Source: Ktedonospora formicarum
GTDB lineage: Bacteria; Chloroflexota; Ktedonobacteria; Ktedonobacterales; Ktedonobacteraceae
Assembly: GCF_016587355.1 (NCBI RefSeq)
Contig: NZ_BNJF01000001.1
Location: 3,687,721-3,751,720, forward strand
Length of the DNA stretch: 64,000 nt
Direction: 5' to 3'
The translations under genes were made by a program, and so were the position numbers. Shown piece by piece: positions 26,564 through 36,894 of this stretch. The notes beneath the pieces are model-generated. The model was not told the origin of the DNA, searched no databases, and worked only from the letters and a program-made list of their open reading frames with translations. Each line of letters begins with the position of its first letter. Positions within the stretch are counted from its first letter, which is position 1.

Positions 26564-26595
26564 AAAGGGAACAGTGAACGTTCACTGTTCCCTTT
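26564..26595 (-). terminator. Perfect 32-nt palindrome terminator
   Basis: Arms AAAGGGAACAGTGAAC / GTTCACTGTTCCCTTT with no spacer, followed on the minus strand by TTAAACG. It lies 4 nt beyond the stop of the receiver/APH gene. The remaining 26274-26563 is AT-rich and should contain the promoter of the oligopeptide operon, but no clear boxes were assigned. Confidence 0.75.
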
Positions 26596-26599
26596 GGGA

Positions 26600-28215
26600 T
26601 TATTTGCGGTTATCGATTTTGTCGATGAGGAGGCTGGCTGAGAGGAGGGCGTATTCGCGTTGTCGAAGCTTGAGGGTAGTGAAGGTTAATGTGCGTAGAG
26701 CATTGTGCAGGAGGGCGATGAAGTATTCGGTCATATCATTGTTGCTCTGGCTCCCAATAAACTGACGTGCTATGAGACGAATGTGTATGACCGTGAGGAA
26801 TGCTTTATGCAGCTTGGTGTTGGTTGTCGTAAAGTTGTCTCTGACCTGCTCAAGCTCAGGGAAGCGTGTGATGGAGCAGAGCGCCTCTTCCATATGTAGG
26901 CACTCCGCCAATGAGGCCTCTCTGGTTGGAAGCAGTTGGAAGCGTACCACTGAATCAAGCATGGCGAGGTCACGAAGATAATGACCTTTGCCTGTGCCTT
27001 GAAAATCGATGAGCCAGGTATGGTGCTCCTTATCAATGAGCATATTATGGTGGTTGAGATCCCCATGAGTGGTGCAGAGATAGGTTGAGCGTCTGAAAGA
27101 GCGATGCATGGCCGGTAGCGGATTGGTGAAGGCCCGTTCTTCATCGTTGAGCGAGGGAAGTATAAAGCGTTCGCCATGTGCGAGTATGTAGTCGTCCAGA
27201 TTATCCTCAAGAGGGCGTGAGATCGGTCCGAAGGTATGTTGATAATCACTGGTGAGATCGCAGAGTTGTTGATTGCCCCGGTTGGCGTACCAGGACTGAC
27301 AGGTGTCGAAGAAGAGATTATCCAGAACCTGATATATATCTTTGATCTGGGCGTGCTCGTAGAAACTACCGAAGTCATCCAGTTGCTCATTGGCTGCCCC
27401 TAGGAGCGAGTATACGATACCTCCTAGTAAGGGGGTAAAGCGTATCTCTTGGATAGTGGTATTGCGCCCGCCTCCAACAAAGGGGCGTACGAAGGCATCA
27501 AAGTTGCGGCTCTCATCCTCGATCTTAGGAGACGCGCCAAATTTGGTGACGACCATACGCCCGCCGCCGTTCGCGTAAAAGGGTTGTATACGCATGACCC
27601 GGTACCGCTATATCCTGGTGTAAGTGGCTCGATCAGAATATTGGTTGCCGTATGAAAGAGGCGGCAGAGCAGGTCATCCAGTTCCGCTCGCACCCGCTGG
27701 AAGCGAGGGGTGCCAGGTCGTACGCGCTCCCCATCAAGCTCTATGTGTTGGAGCATACGTTCTTCGGCTTCAGGCGGCTCCCACTGTATATCAAGGGAGA
27801 GATTGATTTTTACCTTTTGTGAGAAGGTGTCATGCACGCATTTCAGCAAGGTTTCGGGACTAAACTTGTTTTTGGAGAGGAAATCGGCAACCTGGTAGTC
27901 ATGGAATGCCTCACGCACATGCTCAATGGTGCCATGGGCTGAGAGAATCACAATTTGTAGAGCCTTGTTCAGGCTGAATTGCCCCTGCATCTTCAGGACC
28001 TTGACGCCCTCATAATTGCTAAAGTCGGAGGCATCCATACGCAGATCAAGTATAAGTAGATGATAAAACTCCTGTTGGAGTTTGTTTACGGCTTGATCGA
28101 TAGTTGCGGCTGTCTCAACCAGGAAGCCCTCAAGTATCAGCATTTCAGAGAGCTCATCGCGCCATTGAGGAAGATCATCCACAATCAAGATGCGCCCCTG
28201 TCGTTGTCGTATCAT
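26600..28215 (-). CDS. Response-regulator receiver fused to an APH-like kinase domain, frameshifted in this sequence
   Basis: As read, two overlapping frames meet near 27598-27602, where CCGGG needs to be CCCGGG. With one base added the product is 538 residues. Residues 1-125 are a receiver domain: acidic VDD, phospho-acceptor in LILDLRMD, ILSAHG, and Lys in FLSKNKF. From about 200 there is a kinase-like fold starting LTPGYSGTRVMRIQPF and VVTKFG, with the aminoglycoside-phosphotransferase catalytic motif THGDLNHHNMLID and metal site WLIDFQGTG. Both catalytic motifs look intact. The phosphorylated substrate is unknown. It lies 56 nt downstream of the six-GAF kinase, its likely partner. Confidence 0.75.
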
Positions 28216-28271
28216 AACCCATTATCCTCTCTACGAAGTAAACGCATATTGCCTGTTCTACATAAGGGACG

Positions 28272-31200
28272 TTAACCTCGTGGGAGGCGCAAAGTAAAGA
28301 TGGTACCAGATGCTTTAGATGGGGGTTCAAGCCATAGATCGCCATTCTGGCGGAGCGCGTTCCGTCGCGCGCTCCAGAGACCAAAGCCTGAGCTTCCCTT
28401 GGTCGAATAGAAGAGGCTGAAGATCTTATGGCTGATCTGAGGATCGATGCCTTGCCCGCTATCCTGAACTTGAATGCTTACTTTGTCCTTACTATTGAAG
28501 GCGCGTAAGACCAGGAGCCCTTTGGGCTGCTTTCGCATAGCATCTATGGCGTTGGCGATGAGATTGCGTAAAATCGCGGTGACAAGTCCCTCACGCACGC
28601 TGACATTATTGATATCCGCGTCGACTTCGATACGGAGCGTGATGTGTGCGGGAAGGTGGCTTTCTCGTTCCACCTTCTCCAGCAGAGTGCGAGGTGAGAT
28701 GATGATAGGGTCATTGGCTGAAGTGGGGTCGGCGAGCACCTCTTTGAGCTCTGTGCTCAGGTCGAGCACTGTGCGAACGGACTCCGCCGTCTTATCAAGC
28801 TTGCTCTCAATGAAGGCATCGCTCATATCATACTTCGATAGGCGATGCTTAACATGGGTGATGTAGGTTTCGACCAGGCCGAGGTCGTTGCCGAGACGAT
28901 GTGTCAGTTCAAGCGCGGACTGTCCGATGAGACTGACCTCTTCGGCTGCCTGGGCACGTTGCTCTGATTCCAGGTGTGCCTGTGCTGCCTCTAGCCTGTG
29001 AATGGTGCTGCCTAATTGCTGAGCCATGCTATCATAGAAATCGATATCAGTAGTGCTGAAATGCCGGGTCTCATGATAGGTGAGGGCAAGCGTGCCGTAG
29101 AGGCGACCTTTGAACATGATGGGGAGCGCAATAAGGGATTGCGGTTCCATCGGTGGTGGGCTCAATGGGAGCAAGGCTGAGGCTTGTGTGAGGTCGTTAA
29201 TCACAAGTTGCTGGCGTTGTTTGAGCAGAATGTGATAGACTCTTTCGTCAATGTGAAGATGATAGGGTGGCTTTCTGGTAGAGGCGCAGACTAGTTGGAG
29301 TGTGTCGGATACTTCCTGGTAGCGACAAAGCTCGATGTGACCCTGGCTATAGTATTCGGTAAGTCGAAAGACGACCTGATAGCCCTGTTCAAGCTGGCTA
29401 ATATCGTTGATCTCGCCCAATTCGCGGCTGGCGCTGTAGAGCAATTCAAAATGCTGTTTCTCCTTCTCCGCGTCCTGGTAGAGTTCCGCATTGCGAAGCG
29501 CGACTACTGCCAGATCTGCCAGGCCGCGCAGGAGACGCTCATCACTCTCATTAAAGGCCTCTTCCTCCGGACTTTCGATATTGAGTACCCCTTGAGCTCG
29601 CCATTGGCGACCATGGGTACCGCAAGCTCTGAACGTGTATCGCGGATGTAGGAGAGGTAGATATCTTTCCATCCTGGTTGTGAAGGGTCTACGTTGAGTA
29701 GCTGCTTGGTACGAGCAACCTGACCCACAATTCCTTCGTTCACGCTATGTCCGCTACCTTTCTTGTCGGGGAGAACACCTCGCTCGGCTGCCATCCAGAG
29801 TCTCTGGCGCTCGCGGTCATAGCGCATCAAGCAGCCTGTGCGGGATTTCTCTTTCATCAATTCCAGGGCCTTTTCCAAAATGAGTTCAAATACCTTCTGA
29901 GGGTCTAACTGACTGGTCAGCTCCTTACTAATGTCGTAGAGGACTTGCCTCTCGCCCGCAAGGCGCTTCTCGCGTTCATACGCCTGGGCTTTGGTGATGG
30001 CCAGTACGGCCTGCCCCGCCAGGGTTTGCAGGAAATCCTGATCCTCCTGACGAAATGCACCTTCACGGCTACTTTCAAAGTTGAGGACGCCAATGGCCTG
30101 CCCTCCATCGAGGAGTGGGATTGCGAGTTCCGAGGTAGTGTTGGGTGCTACGCCCACATAAAAGCGATTCCAGGGCGAATCACGATGGACATTGTTGACG
30201 CACACGGGCTGTTTGTAATGGAGAACCCAGCCGGTGAGTCCGCGCACCTCAGAGATGGGGGTTTTGAAGCGCAGATAATATTCGGCGTTTGGCCCATAAG
30301 CAGCCCTGGTTTCGAGAGTCTGCTTTTTACTGTCTTGTAAGAGAATGATGGCCCCTTCTGCCGGTACGAAGGCGCAGGCATTGCGCAGAAGGCTCGCTAG
30401 AATCGCTTCCAGGCTCAGCGAGCTATTGAGCTCTTTATCAATTCTTTGCAGGATCTCTAATTCGTGGATGCGGCGTTGCAAGAGCCCATTGAAGGTTTGT
30501 GCGTTTCTGATCGCGATGGCGGCGAAATGAGCCAGGCCCTCTATAAGTAGTTTTTGTGGCGTATCGAAGTATTGTGTTTGCTGGAAGAAGAGGGAGAGAA
30601 CGCCAACGGCTTCCTGCTCAACATGTAGAGGCATGATCGCCAGGGACTTGATCCCTTCCTGGGTCAGAATGGGACGGATATCGTGCAGAAGCCGCTCGCG
30701 CGTGGAGGCGCATTCTGGTTCAAAAAGGGTTTGCTGTTGCGAGGCCATCTTTTCTGTCACACTATCCTGCCAGGACCAGAAAGATTCATTACTTAGATGT
30801 GAGAGAAGAGGAACGCCTTCTATAAGAGGCTGAAGAGGAGCAGTATCATAGACTGTATGGCTGGCTAGCGTAGGATAGAGCAGTACCGTTTCAGCGCCAG
30901 TGGCGCTCAGGATCTTTTTGAGCGTAGCCTGAAGGGGGTATTGTAGCTCGATTTGGCTGGTAAGGAGGCGTCCGATCTCATTGAGTTGGAGCAGGCTATC
31001 ATAAAGGCGAATATTGTTGATGGCAAGCGTGATATGGTTGGCGAGAATTTCCAGGATAGCGACATCTTCCTGGGTATAGGCATGTGGTTGAGGATGTTGA
31101 ATGGAGAATATCCCTATGGGAATATCACCCATAAGCAAGGGAACATAGATAAAGGATTGTTTGGGAGCTGTGCCTTGCACATGCGCGATCCTGAAGGGGT

Positions 31201-32029
31201 GATTCTGTTTCTCTTCCTGCCAGTGCTGGATCAATACCGAGGTTCGCTCTTGGAGGACATACCGACTGGCTCCGGCAGGAGCCCGGTTATCTTCGCGGAT
31301 ATAGTTACCTTCGTCGATACCATAGAGATCGCGTGTATGGGTTGGAGCCTGGTGAATCGCCAGCATAAGCGCATGGCGAGTATCGAGCACATTCTGGATG
31401 AGCGGATGGAGTGTCTGAAGCAGCGTCTCAACCGAAGTGACTTCCTGATTAATGATCTGTCCTATATGAGTAATCTCTCGATAGCGCTGTAGTAGCCAGG
31501 TCTCTTGCAGAATAAAGGAAGCCATCAGCGCAAATTGTCTCAACACCTCCTGTTCTTCGGATGAGAAGTTGCGGGACTGGCGAAAGGCAAGCAGAAGAAC
31601 GCCAAAGTGGGGACGCCCAGCCCCTTTCTGCAATGCGATAGCTCCCAGGGCTTGTACCTTTTCTCTGTGCAAACTCTCCGACTGATAGGTAGGGGTTGTA
31701 TTAAGGTCAGGTATGCACAGAAGGCCCATCTGGGTTTCGTCTAACTTCTGAGCGAGAGAAGCATGAAGAGGATTTTGGTTTGGGAGAGGTGTCTGAGGTT
31801 GGGGCTGTGCGGAAGAGGAGGGATCTTCCCTATAGAGTATGCGAGCGTAATGGAAATCGCCTGTGATGGGATGATAGGCTGTAAGGAGACAAAGATCAGG
31901 CAGGAAGACATCCTGTGCCTCTCGCGTGATATGGAGGAGCATCTCCGCGAGATTGCCGCGTTCAGTTACCCCTGTGGTAAGTCGCTGAGTTAACTCACTT
32001 AGTGGAGGGAACGTCAGCTTATCGTGCAT
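28272..32029 (-). CDS. Giant six-GAF sensor histidine kinase, frameshifted in this sequence
   Basis: Two frames join at a C4 run (29588-29591, minus-strand G4). One added G restores GELKGVLNIESPEEEAF, the usual end of a GAF domain, giving about 1252 residues. Six GAF units follow one another, each introduced by a helix such as LEILQRIDKELNSSLSLEAI or VLYDISKELTSQLDPQKVF. The kinase core has an atypical H-box (ALELTHRLGNDLGLV), then LIANAIDAM, DSGQGI, FSLFYSTK and GFGLW. No membrane helices. Start at 32029 with GGAG upstream. Likely senses small ligands or redox in the cytoplasm and phosphorylates the adjacent receiver. Confidence 0.85.
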
Positions 32030-32208
32030 GCTACATCTCCAGTATCTCGTCAAGCGTCTCAAGGAAAGGTATTCCATTACCCTTCCTGTATCCTTTCTTA
32101 GCATTCCTCAATGTGTAAACAGCTTTCCCAAATTGCAGATACTTTTCATGCATATGATCTGCTGTTTGTGATAAGAGGTAAAGGGAATTTTGCTCTTTTT
32201 AAGTACGC

Positions 32209-32237
32209 TTGCAGTATTCAGTGTACTTTGTTATATT
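32209..32237 (+). promoter_or_regulatory. Sigma-70-like promoter for the STAND gene
   Basis: TTGCAG (32209-32214), a 17-nt spacer, then TATATT (32232-32237). An inverted pair AAGTAC/GTACTT (32201-32228) overlaps the -35 region and spacer and could be an operator. It implies a leader of about 155 nt before the ATG at 32400. It lies in the 370-nt divergent gap 32030-32399, where nothing else was seen. Confidence 0.5.
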
Positions 32238-32399
32238 GAGAAAAACAATAGTTCTTTTTGTTTGAGAATATGTCTTAAGCATACACCGCCAGGAACTCGA
32301 AGGGAACCACAATGCAGGGACACTGAGAGGACATTGGGAGGACATTGCATGTGGAAAGACCTTTTGATCGAGGCAGTATCAGCTCATTGAGGAACGGCC

Positions 32400-35300
32400 A
32401 TGAAGAAGCAGGTGTCATGGAATACGATCCTGCGGCACGAACGTAAGGTACGTGGGCTCTCGCAAAACGATGTCGCGACGGTATTGGATTGTGATCCAAA
32501 GACTGTGGGCCGCTGGGAACGTGGTGAAGCCACGCCCAGTCCTCGCCATGTGCAGCAATTGATGCGCCTGTTTCAAAAGGACGCGCACCAACTTGGTCTG
32601 CTGGTAGGCAACGACAAGATAACAAGTGCCTCCTCTCTTACTGATACACATCCCCAGCCCTCGCAAGTGCCAGAGCGGGAGGTAACACTGCCTACACATG
32701 TAGATTGGGGTGATGCTCCCTATATTGAGCACTTTTATGGACGGTCCTCAGAACTGGCGATGGCGCAGCATTGGGTGTTAGAGGAGCATTGTCGTGTGGT
32801 GGCTTTTCTGGGAATGGGTGGCAGTGGTAAGACAACTTTCGCGCGTGAGCTTGCTGAGCGGCTCAAGGGCTCTTTTTCTTATGTCTACTGGTATTCGTTG
32901 CAGAACACCCCCCATTGGAGGAATTTCTCAACGGTTGTTTGCGGGGTGCTGGGATAGAGCGCGCGATGGAGCCGCAGCCTTTGGAGACTTCCCTGCGTAG
33001 CCTGCTTGAGTTGTGTGCACACCAACGTTGTCTGCTGATACTGGATAATGCTGAATCGATTCTTCAGAGTGAGCGCCAGGTTGGGCATTACCTTGAGGGC
33101 TATGAGGCATATGGTCGCCTATTGGAGTACCTGGGGGAGCATCCACATCAGAGTTGCCTGCTCCTGACTAGCCGTGAGAAGCCGAGAGAGATTGCTCGCA
33201 TGGAAGGCGCAAGCTCTCCAGTGCGTACGCTGGCTCTACCAGCAATGGGGTTGGTAGAGGGTCAGCAATTGTTGCAAGAGAAAGAACTTTGGGGCGAGAG
33301 CAAGGATTGGGAAGCGCTTCTGCGGCTTTATTCGGGTAATCCGTTGGCCCTTAAACTGGCGTCCTCGCCAATTCATGAGTTATTTGATGGGCAGATTGCC
33401 GAGTTCCTGATGGAGAGAGAGGCCGTCTTTGGTGATATCTATACGCTGCTGGATCGGCAATTTCGTCGCCTCTCGGCCTTAGAGCAGGATATTATGCAAT
33501 GGCTGGCGATAGAGCGCGAGCCGGTGAGCATGAATGTGCTCCGAGAGAACCTCGTCTATCCGGTGACCAAAGGCATGATCCTGGATGCGGTCGATTCACT
33601 GCGTCGACGTTCAATGCTAGAAACCAGCGCGGACCGTCGTTTTACTTTGCAGCCTGTGATCATGGAATACATGATTGAGCGCTTCGTCGAGTTTATGTTT
33701 ACGCGTTTACGCGATGGGCTATTGGATGGGTGTGGTAACTATGCCCTGCTTAAGGCTCAAGCCAGCGACTATATACGTGAGAGCCAGGCTCGCCTGATCC
33801 TGCAACCACTCTCCGAGAAACTGCTGGCGACGTTTGGGCATATTGGCTGTCGCGCACACCTCAAGGTGCTGCTGGATCGTTTGCGCGAGGACGATGTATA
33901 TGAGACTGGCTATACTGCTGGTAACATCCTGAACCTCCTGGTCGCACAACGGGTGGATTTACGTGGGCTGGACTGCTCGTCGCTCACGATTCGTCAGGCA
34001 TATTTGCAAGGGAGTGACTTCTTACAGGTGAATCTCGCGCATGCGACCCTCCTGAACTGCTCGCTCAATGATTCCTTTGCCTGGATACTCTGTCTGGCTG
34101 TCAGCCCCGATGGTCAATTCCTGGCGGCGGGAACCACTGTTGGCAGTATTCGCATTTGGAAGGTAAGCGATGCCACGCCTGTGCAGACCTGTAACGGACA
34201 TAGTGAGGAGATTCGTTCCGTGGCTTTTAGCTCGGATGGGCGCTATCTTGCCAGTGGGAGCGAGGATCATACAGTGCGTATCTGGGAGGTGGAGAGCGGC
34301 GCCTGCCTGCATATCTTGCATGGGCATAGTGACCAGGTGCGCACTGTCGCCTTTAGCGCCGATAATTTCCTGGTTGCCAGCGCGGGCGAGGATCTGCAAA
34401 TCCGGCTCTGGGACAGCGAAACGGGGCGTGAGGTGCGTGTTCTGTATGGGCATAGCAAGCGCATACGCTCACTTGCCTTTCATCCTCAAAAGCCAATTTT
34501 AGCCTCGGGTGGCGATGAGAATACAGTTCGGCTTTGGAATTATGAAAGTGGCGAAGAGATAGCGATCCTGGGCGGACAGAGTCGACATGTGCGTGTGGTG
34601 GCTTTCAGCCCGAATGGCAAGCTGCTGGCGAGTGGGAATGAAGACCATTCCATTATGCTCTGGCGAATCGAGGATTACCAGCGCGTCGCGATCTTGCGGG
34701 GACATAGCAGTCGCGTGCGTGCTATGCAATTCAGTGCGGATAGTATGCTGCTGGCGAGTGGGAGCGATGATCAGACTATAGGCATTTGGGATATGACGTC
34801 GTATGAGCGCCTGCACAGCGTGCGTGCGCATGAAAATCGCATCTGGTCAGTTGTCTTTGTGCCGGGGAGCACTCATTTGATTAGCACAAGCGAGGATGAT
34901 ACTGTGCGCTGGTGGGATCGCCGCACGATGCTCTGCTTGCGTACGTTGCGGGGGTATACCAACCTGCTGAAGTCGGTTGCCTTTAGTCCGGATGGGCACT
35001 CACTGGTGAGCGGAAGCGAGGACCGTACAGTGCGCCTGTGGAATACGGGCGATGGGCGAGCTCTACACATTATGCGCGGACATCAGAACCGGGTTCGCTC
35101 CGTGGCATATAGTTCCGATGGCCTGACGTTGGCGAGCGGAAGTGAGGATGAGTGTGTACGACTCTGGGATGCACACACAGGGCATTGCTTGCGTGTATTG
35201 CGTGGGCATACCCACCTTGTACGTTCCATCGCCTTCAACGCGGAGGGAACGCTGCTAGCGAGTGGAAGCCACGACTTAACGATTCGCCTCTGGGATGTAT

Positions 35301-35935
35301 CAAGTGGGCAGGAGATACAGCGCATTACCGATATTCAGAGCTATATCTGGGCCATCGCCTTCCATCCAGAAGGTAAACAGATCGCGTGCGGGACTGATGA
35401 CCCTGTGATTCGTTTATGGGATATTCAGACAGGTATCGTAGTGCGCGGGTTCATTGGGCATAGCCATCGCGTCTGGTCGCTAGATTTCAGCCGGGATGGA
35501 CGCTATTTGGCAAGTTGTAGCGATGACCAGGCGATCCGGCTGTGGGATGTAACGACTGGTGCCTGCCAGCGCGTTATGGAAGGGCATGTAGGCTGGGTGC
35601 GTGCGCTGGCTTTCAGTCCTGATGGCACATTGCTGGTGAGTGGAAGTCATGACCAGACCTTGCGGCTATGGCGAGTGGAAACAGGTGAGTGCCTCGCTGT
35701 CTGGCATGGGCATGAAGGCTGGATCTGGTCTGTGGCCTTTGCGCCCAACGGAGAGACGTTAGCAAGTTGCAGCGATGATGGTACCATCAAGCTGTGGAAG
35801 GTCAAGAATCATGAATGCCTTCATGTCCTACGAAGCGAGCGAGCATATGAAGGTACAGATATTACGGGTGTTGTGGGCCTCTCAGATGCCCAGCGTGAGG
35901 CTTTGCTCTTCCTGGGAGCGATTGAGCGTTATTAA
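32400..35935 (+). CDS. STAND protein: XRE HTH, NB-ARC NTPase and 14 WD40 repeats, frameshifted in this sequence
   Basis: A C6 run at 32908-32913 breaks the frame; C7 gives ...SLQNTPPLEEFLNGCLRGAG and one 1178-residue protein. Residues 12-65 are an XRE-type HTH (GLSQNDVATVLDCDPKTVGRWERG). The NB-ARC NTPase follows with P-loop GMGGSGKTT, Walker B LLILDNAE, a sensor-like LLTSRE and GNPLALKL. A winged-helix-like region and a few pentapeptide-like lines (LRGLDCSSLTIRQAYLQGSD) lead into 14 WD40 repeats, enough for two seven-bladed propellers, and the ending TDITGVVGLSDAQREALLFLGAI. GAGGAA precedes the ATG. Such proteins are thought to oligomerise on sensing a trigger. The ligand and DNA target are unknown. 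Confidence 0.9.
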
Positions 35936-36045
35936 GCGCGTGTTTTGGAACCATACAGGTATGCTCAAACGTGCTATACAGTAGCTATTGCAAGCCAGAA
36001 GATATGCCGCCTAGCACGGTGAGAAGAGGAAAAAGGTTCCACATC

Positions 36046-36600
36046 ATGCCTATAACAAGGAAGTCGCCGCTCCCAGAAATCGCGGCTGAATTTGATATTA
36101 TCAAGACTAATGAGAACGCACGTAATGCCTACCTGCGCACTCTGGTGCTAGGTTGTGTGGCTGGTATGCGCTCAATGACACCTTTCTCCCTCCTGGATTG
36201 GACAAAGGAGCATAACATCGAGCCCTCTACCGAGCTAGAGGCTATACTCGCCTCACCAGCCACACGTCTTGTAACAAGCCTACTTGCCTCAGGTGAATTG
36301 CTGAGCGATAAACTACCCAAGATCCCGGCGCGTACAAAAGCTGGACCCTTCATTGGTCGTCTGGGCGTAGGCGCTCTGGCGGGTTACGTGCTCAGTCAGC
36401 GTCATGGGCGTTTGCCGTGGGTTGGCATGACTCTGGGCGCGACTGGTGCCGCCGCTGGAACGCTTGCGGGCTATGGCATACGTTCGTGGCTAGCTCAGAA
36501 CACTCCGCTGCCGGATGCGTTGCTCGGTCTGGCGGAGGATATGTTGGCTCTGGGGCTTGGCTACTGGTCTGTTAAAGAGAATGAAGAGGTTTCTTTGTGA
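36046..36600 (+). CDS. DUF4126-like membrane protein
   Basis: 184 residues. Several weakly hydrophobic, Gly/Ala-rich helices (TLVLGCVAGMRSMTPFSLL, GRLGVGALAGYVLS, WVGMTLGATGAAAGTLAGYGI), ending in a short charged tail. The GMRSxTP segment early in the chain and the Gly-rich repeats match DUF4126-type integral membrane proteins, whose function is unknown. The ATG at 36046 has AGAGGAAAAAGG upstream; the frame extends back to 35971 without a ribosome site. It lies 110 nt after the STAND gene and could be co-transcribed with it. Confidence 0.65.
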   Translation: MPITRKSPLPEIAAEFDIIKTNENARNAYLRTLVLGCVAGMRSMTPFSLLDWTKEHNIEPSTELEAILASPATRLVTSLLASGELLSDKLPKIPARTKAGPFIGRLGVGALAGYVLSQRHGRLPWVGMTLGATGAAAGTLAGYGIRSWLAQNTPLPDALLGLAEDMLALGLGYWSVKENEEVSL

Positions 36601-36613
36601 GTCTCTTTCAAGG

Positions 36614-36659
36614 AAAATGCTCAGAAAATTGTGGCGCGCCACAATTTTCTGAGCATTTT
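36614..36659. terminator. Perfect 46-nt palindrome, terminator
   Basis: Arms AAAATGCTCAGAAAATTGTG and complement meet at a central GGCGCGCC, giving up to 23 paired bases with no spacer, followed by TTTT-rich sequence. It lies 14 nt after the DUF4126 stop. It ends the STAND/DUF4126 transcription unit. Confidence 0.75.
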
Positions 36660-36800
36660 TAGTGTGTGATGCAACCAGAAAGAGGTATCTCAAACGTCGT
36701 TATTTTTTTGTTCTGATAACACTATAGCTTTGGGGTAAAGATGATTTATGTTATCAACTCTATCAACTCGACTGGCAATCAAACCTTTGGATAGGAAAAC

Positions 36801-36830
36801 TTGATATTTACAGGAGTAAATGAGTATACT
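36801..36830 (+). promoter_or_regulatory. Sigma-70-like promoter for the SufS-like gene
   Basis: TTGATA (36801-36806), an 18-nt spacer, and TATACT (36825-36830), about 65 nt before the ATG at 36895. The rest of 36660-36894 shows no other signal. Confidence 0.5.
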
Positions 36831-36894
36831 CTTGTACAAGACAACGAAAAGCGTCGTTGGGGATTTGTATTTTGTGGGAAGGAATGAATAGCCA

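Noticed and set aside
21646..27602. Two of the indels as a methylation-linked base-calling artefact at GGGCCC/CCCGGG
   Set aside because: Intact GGGCCC and CCCGGG sites occur elsewhere in the window (for example near 1756, 7764 and 56134), and the other three indels are in plain homopolymers.
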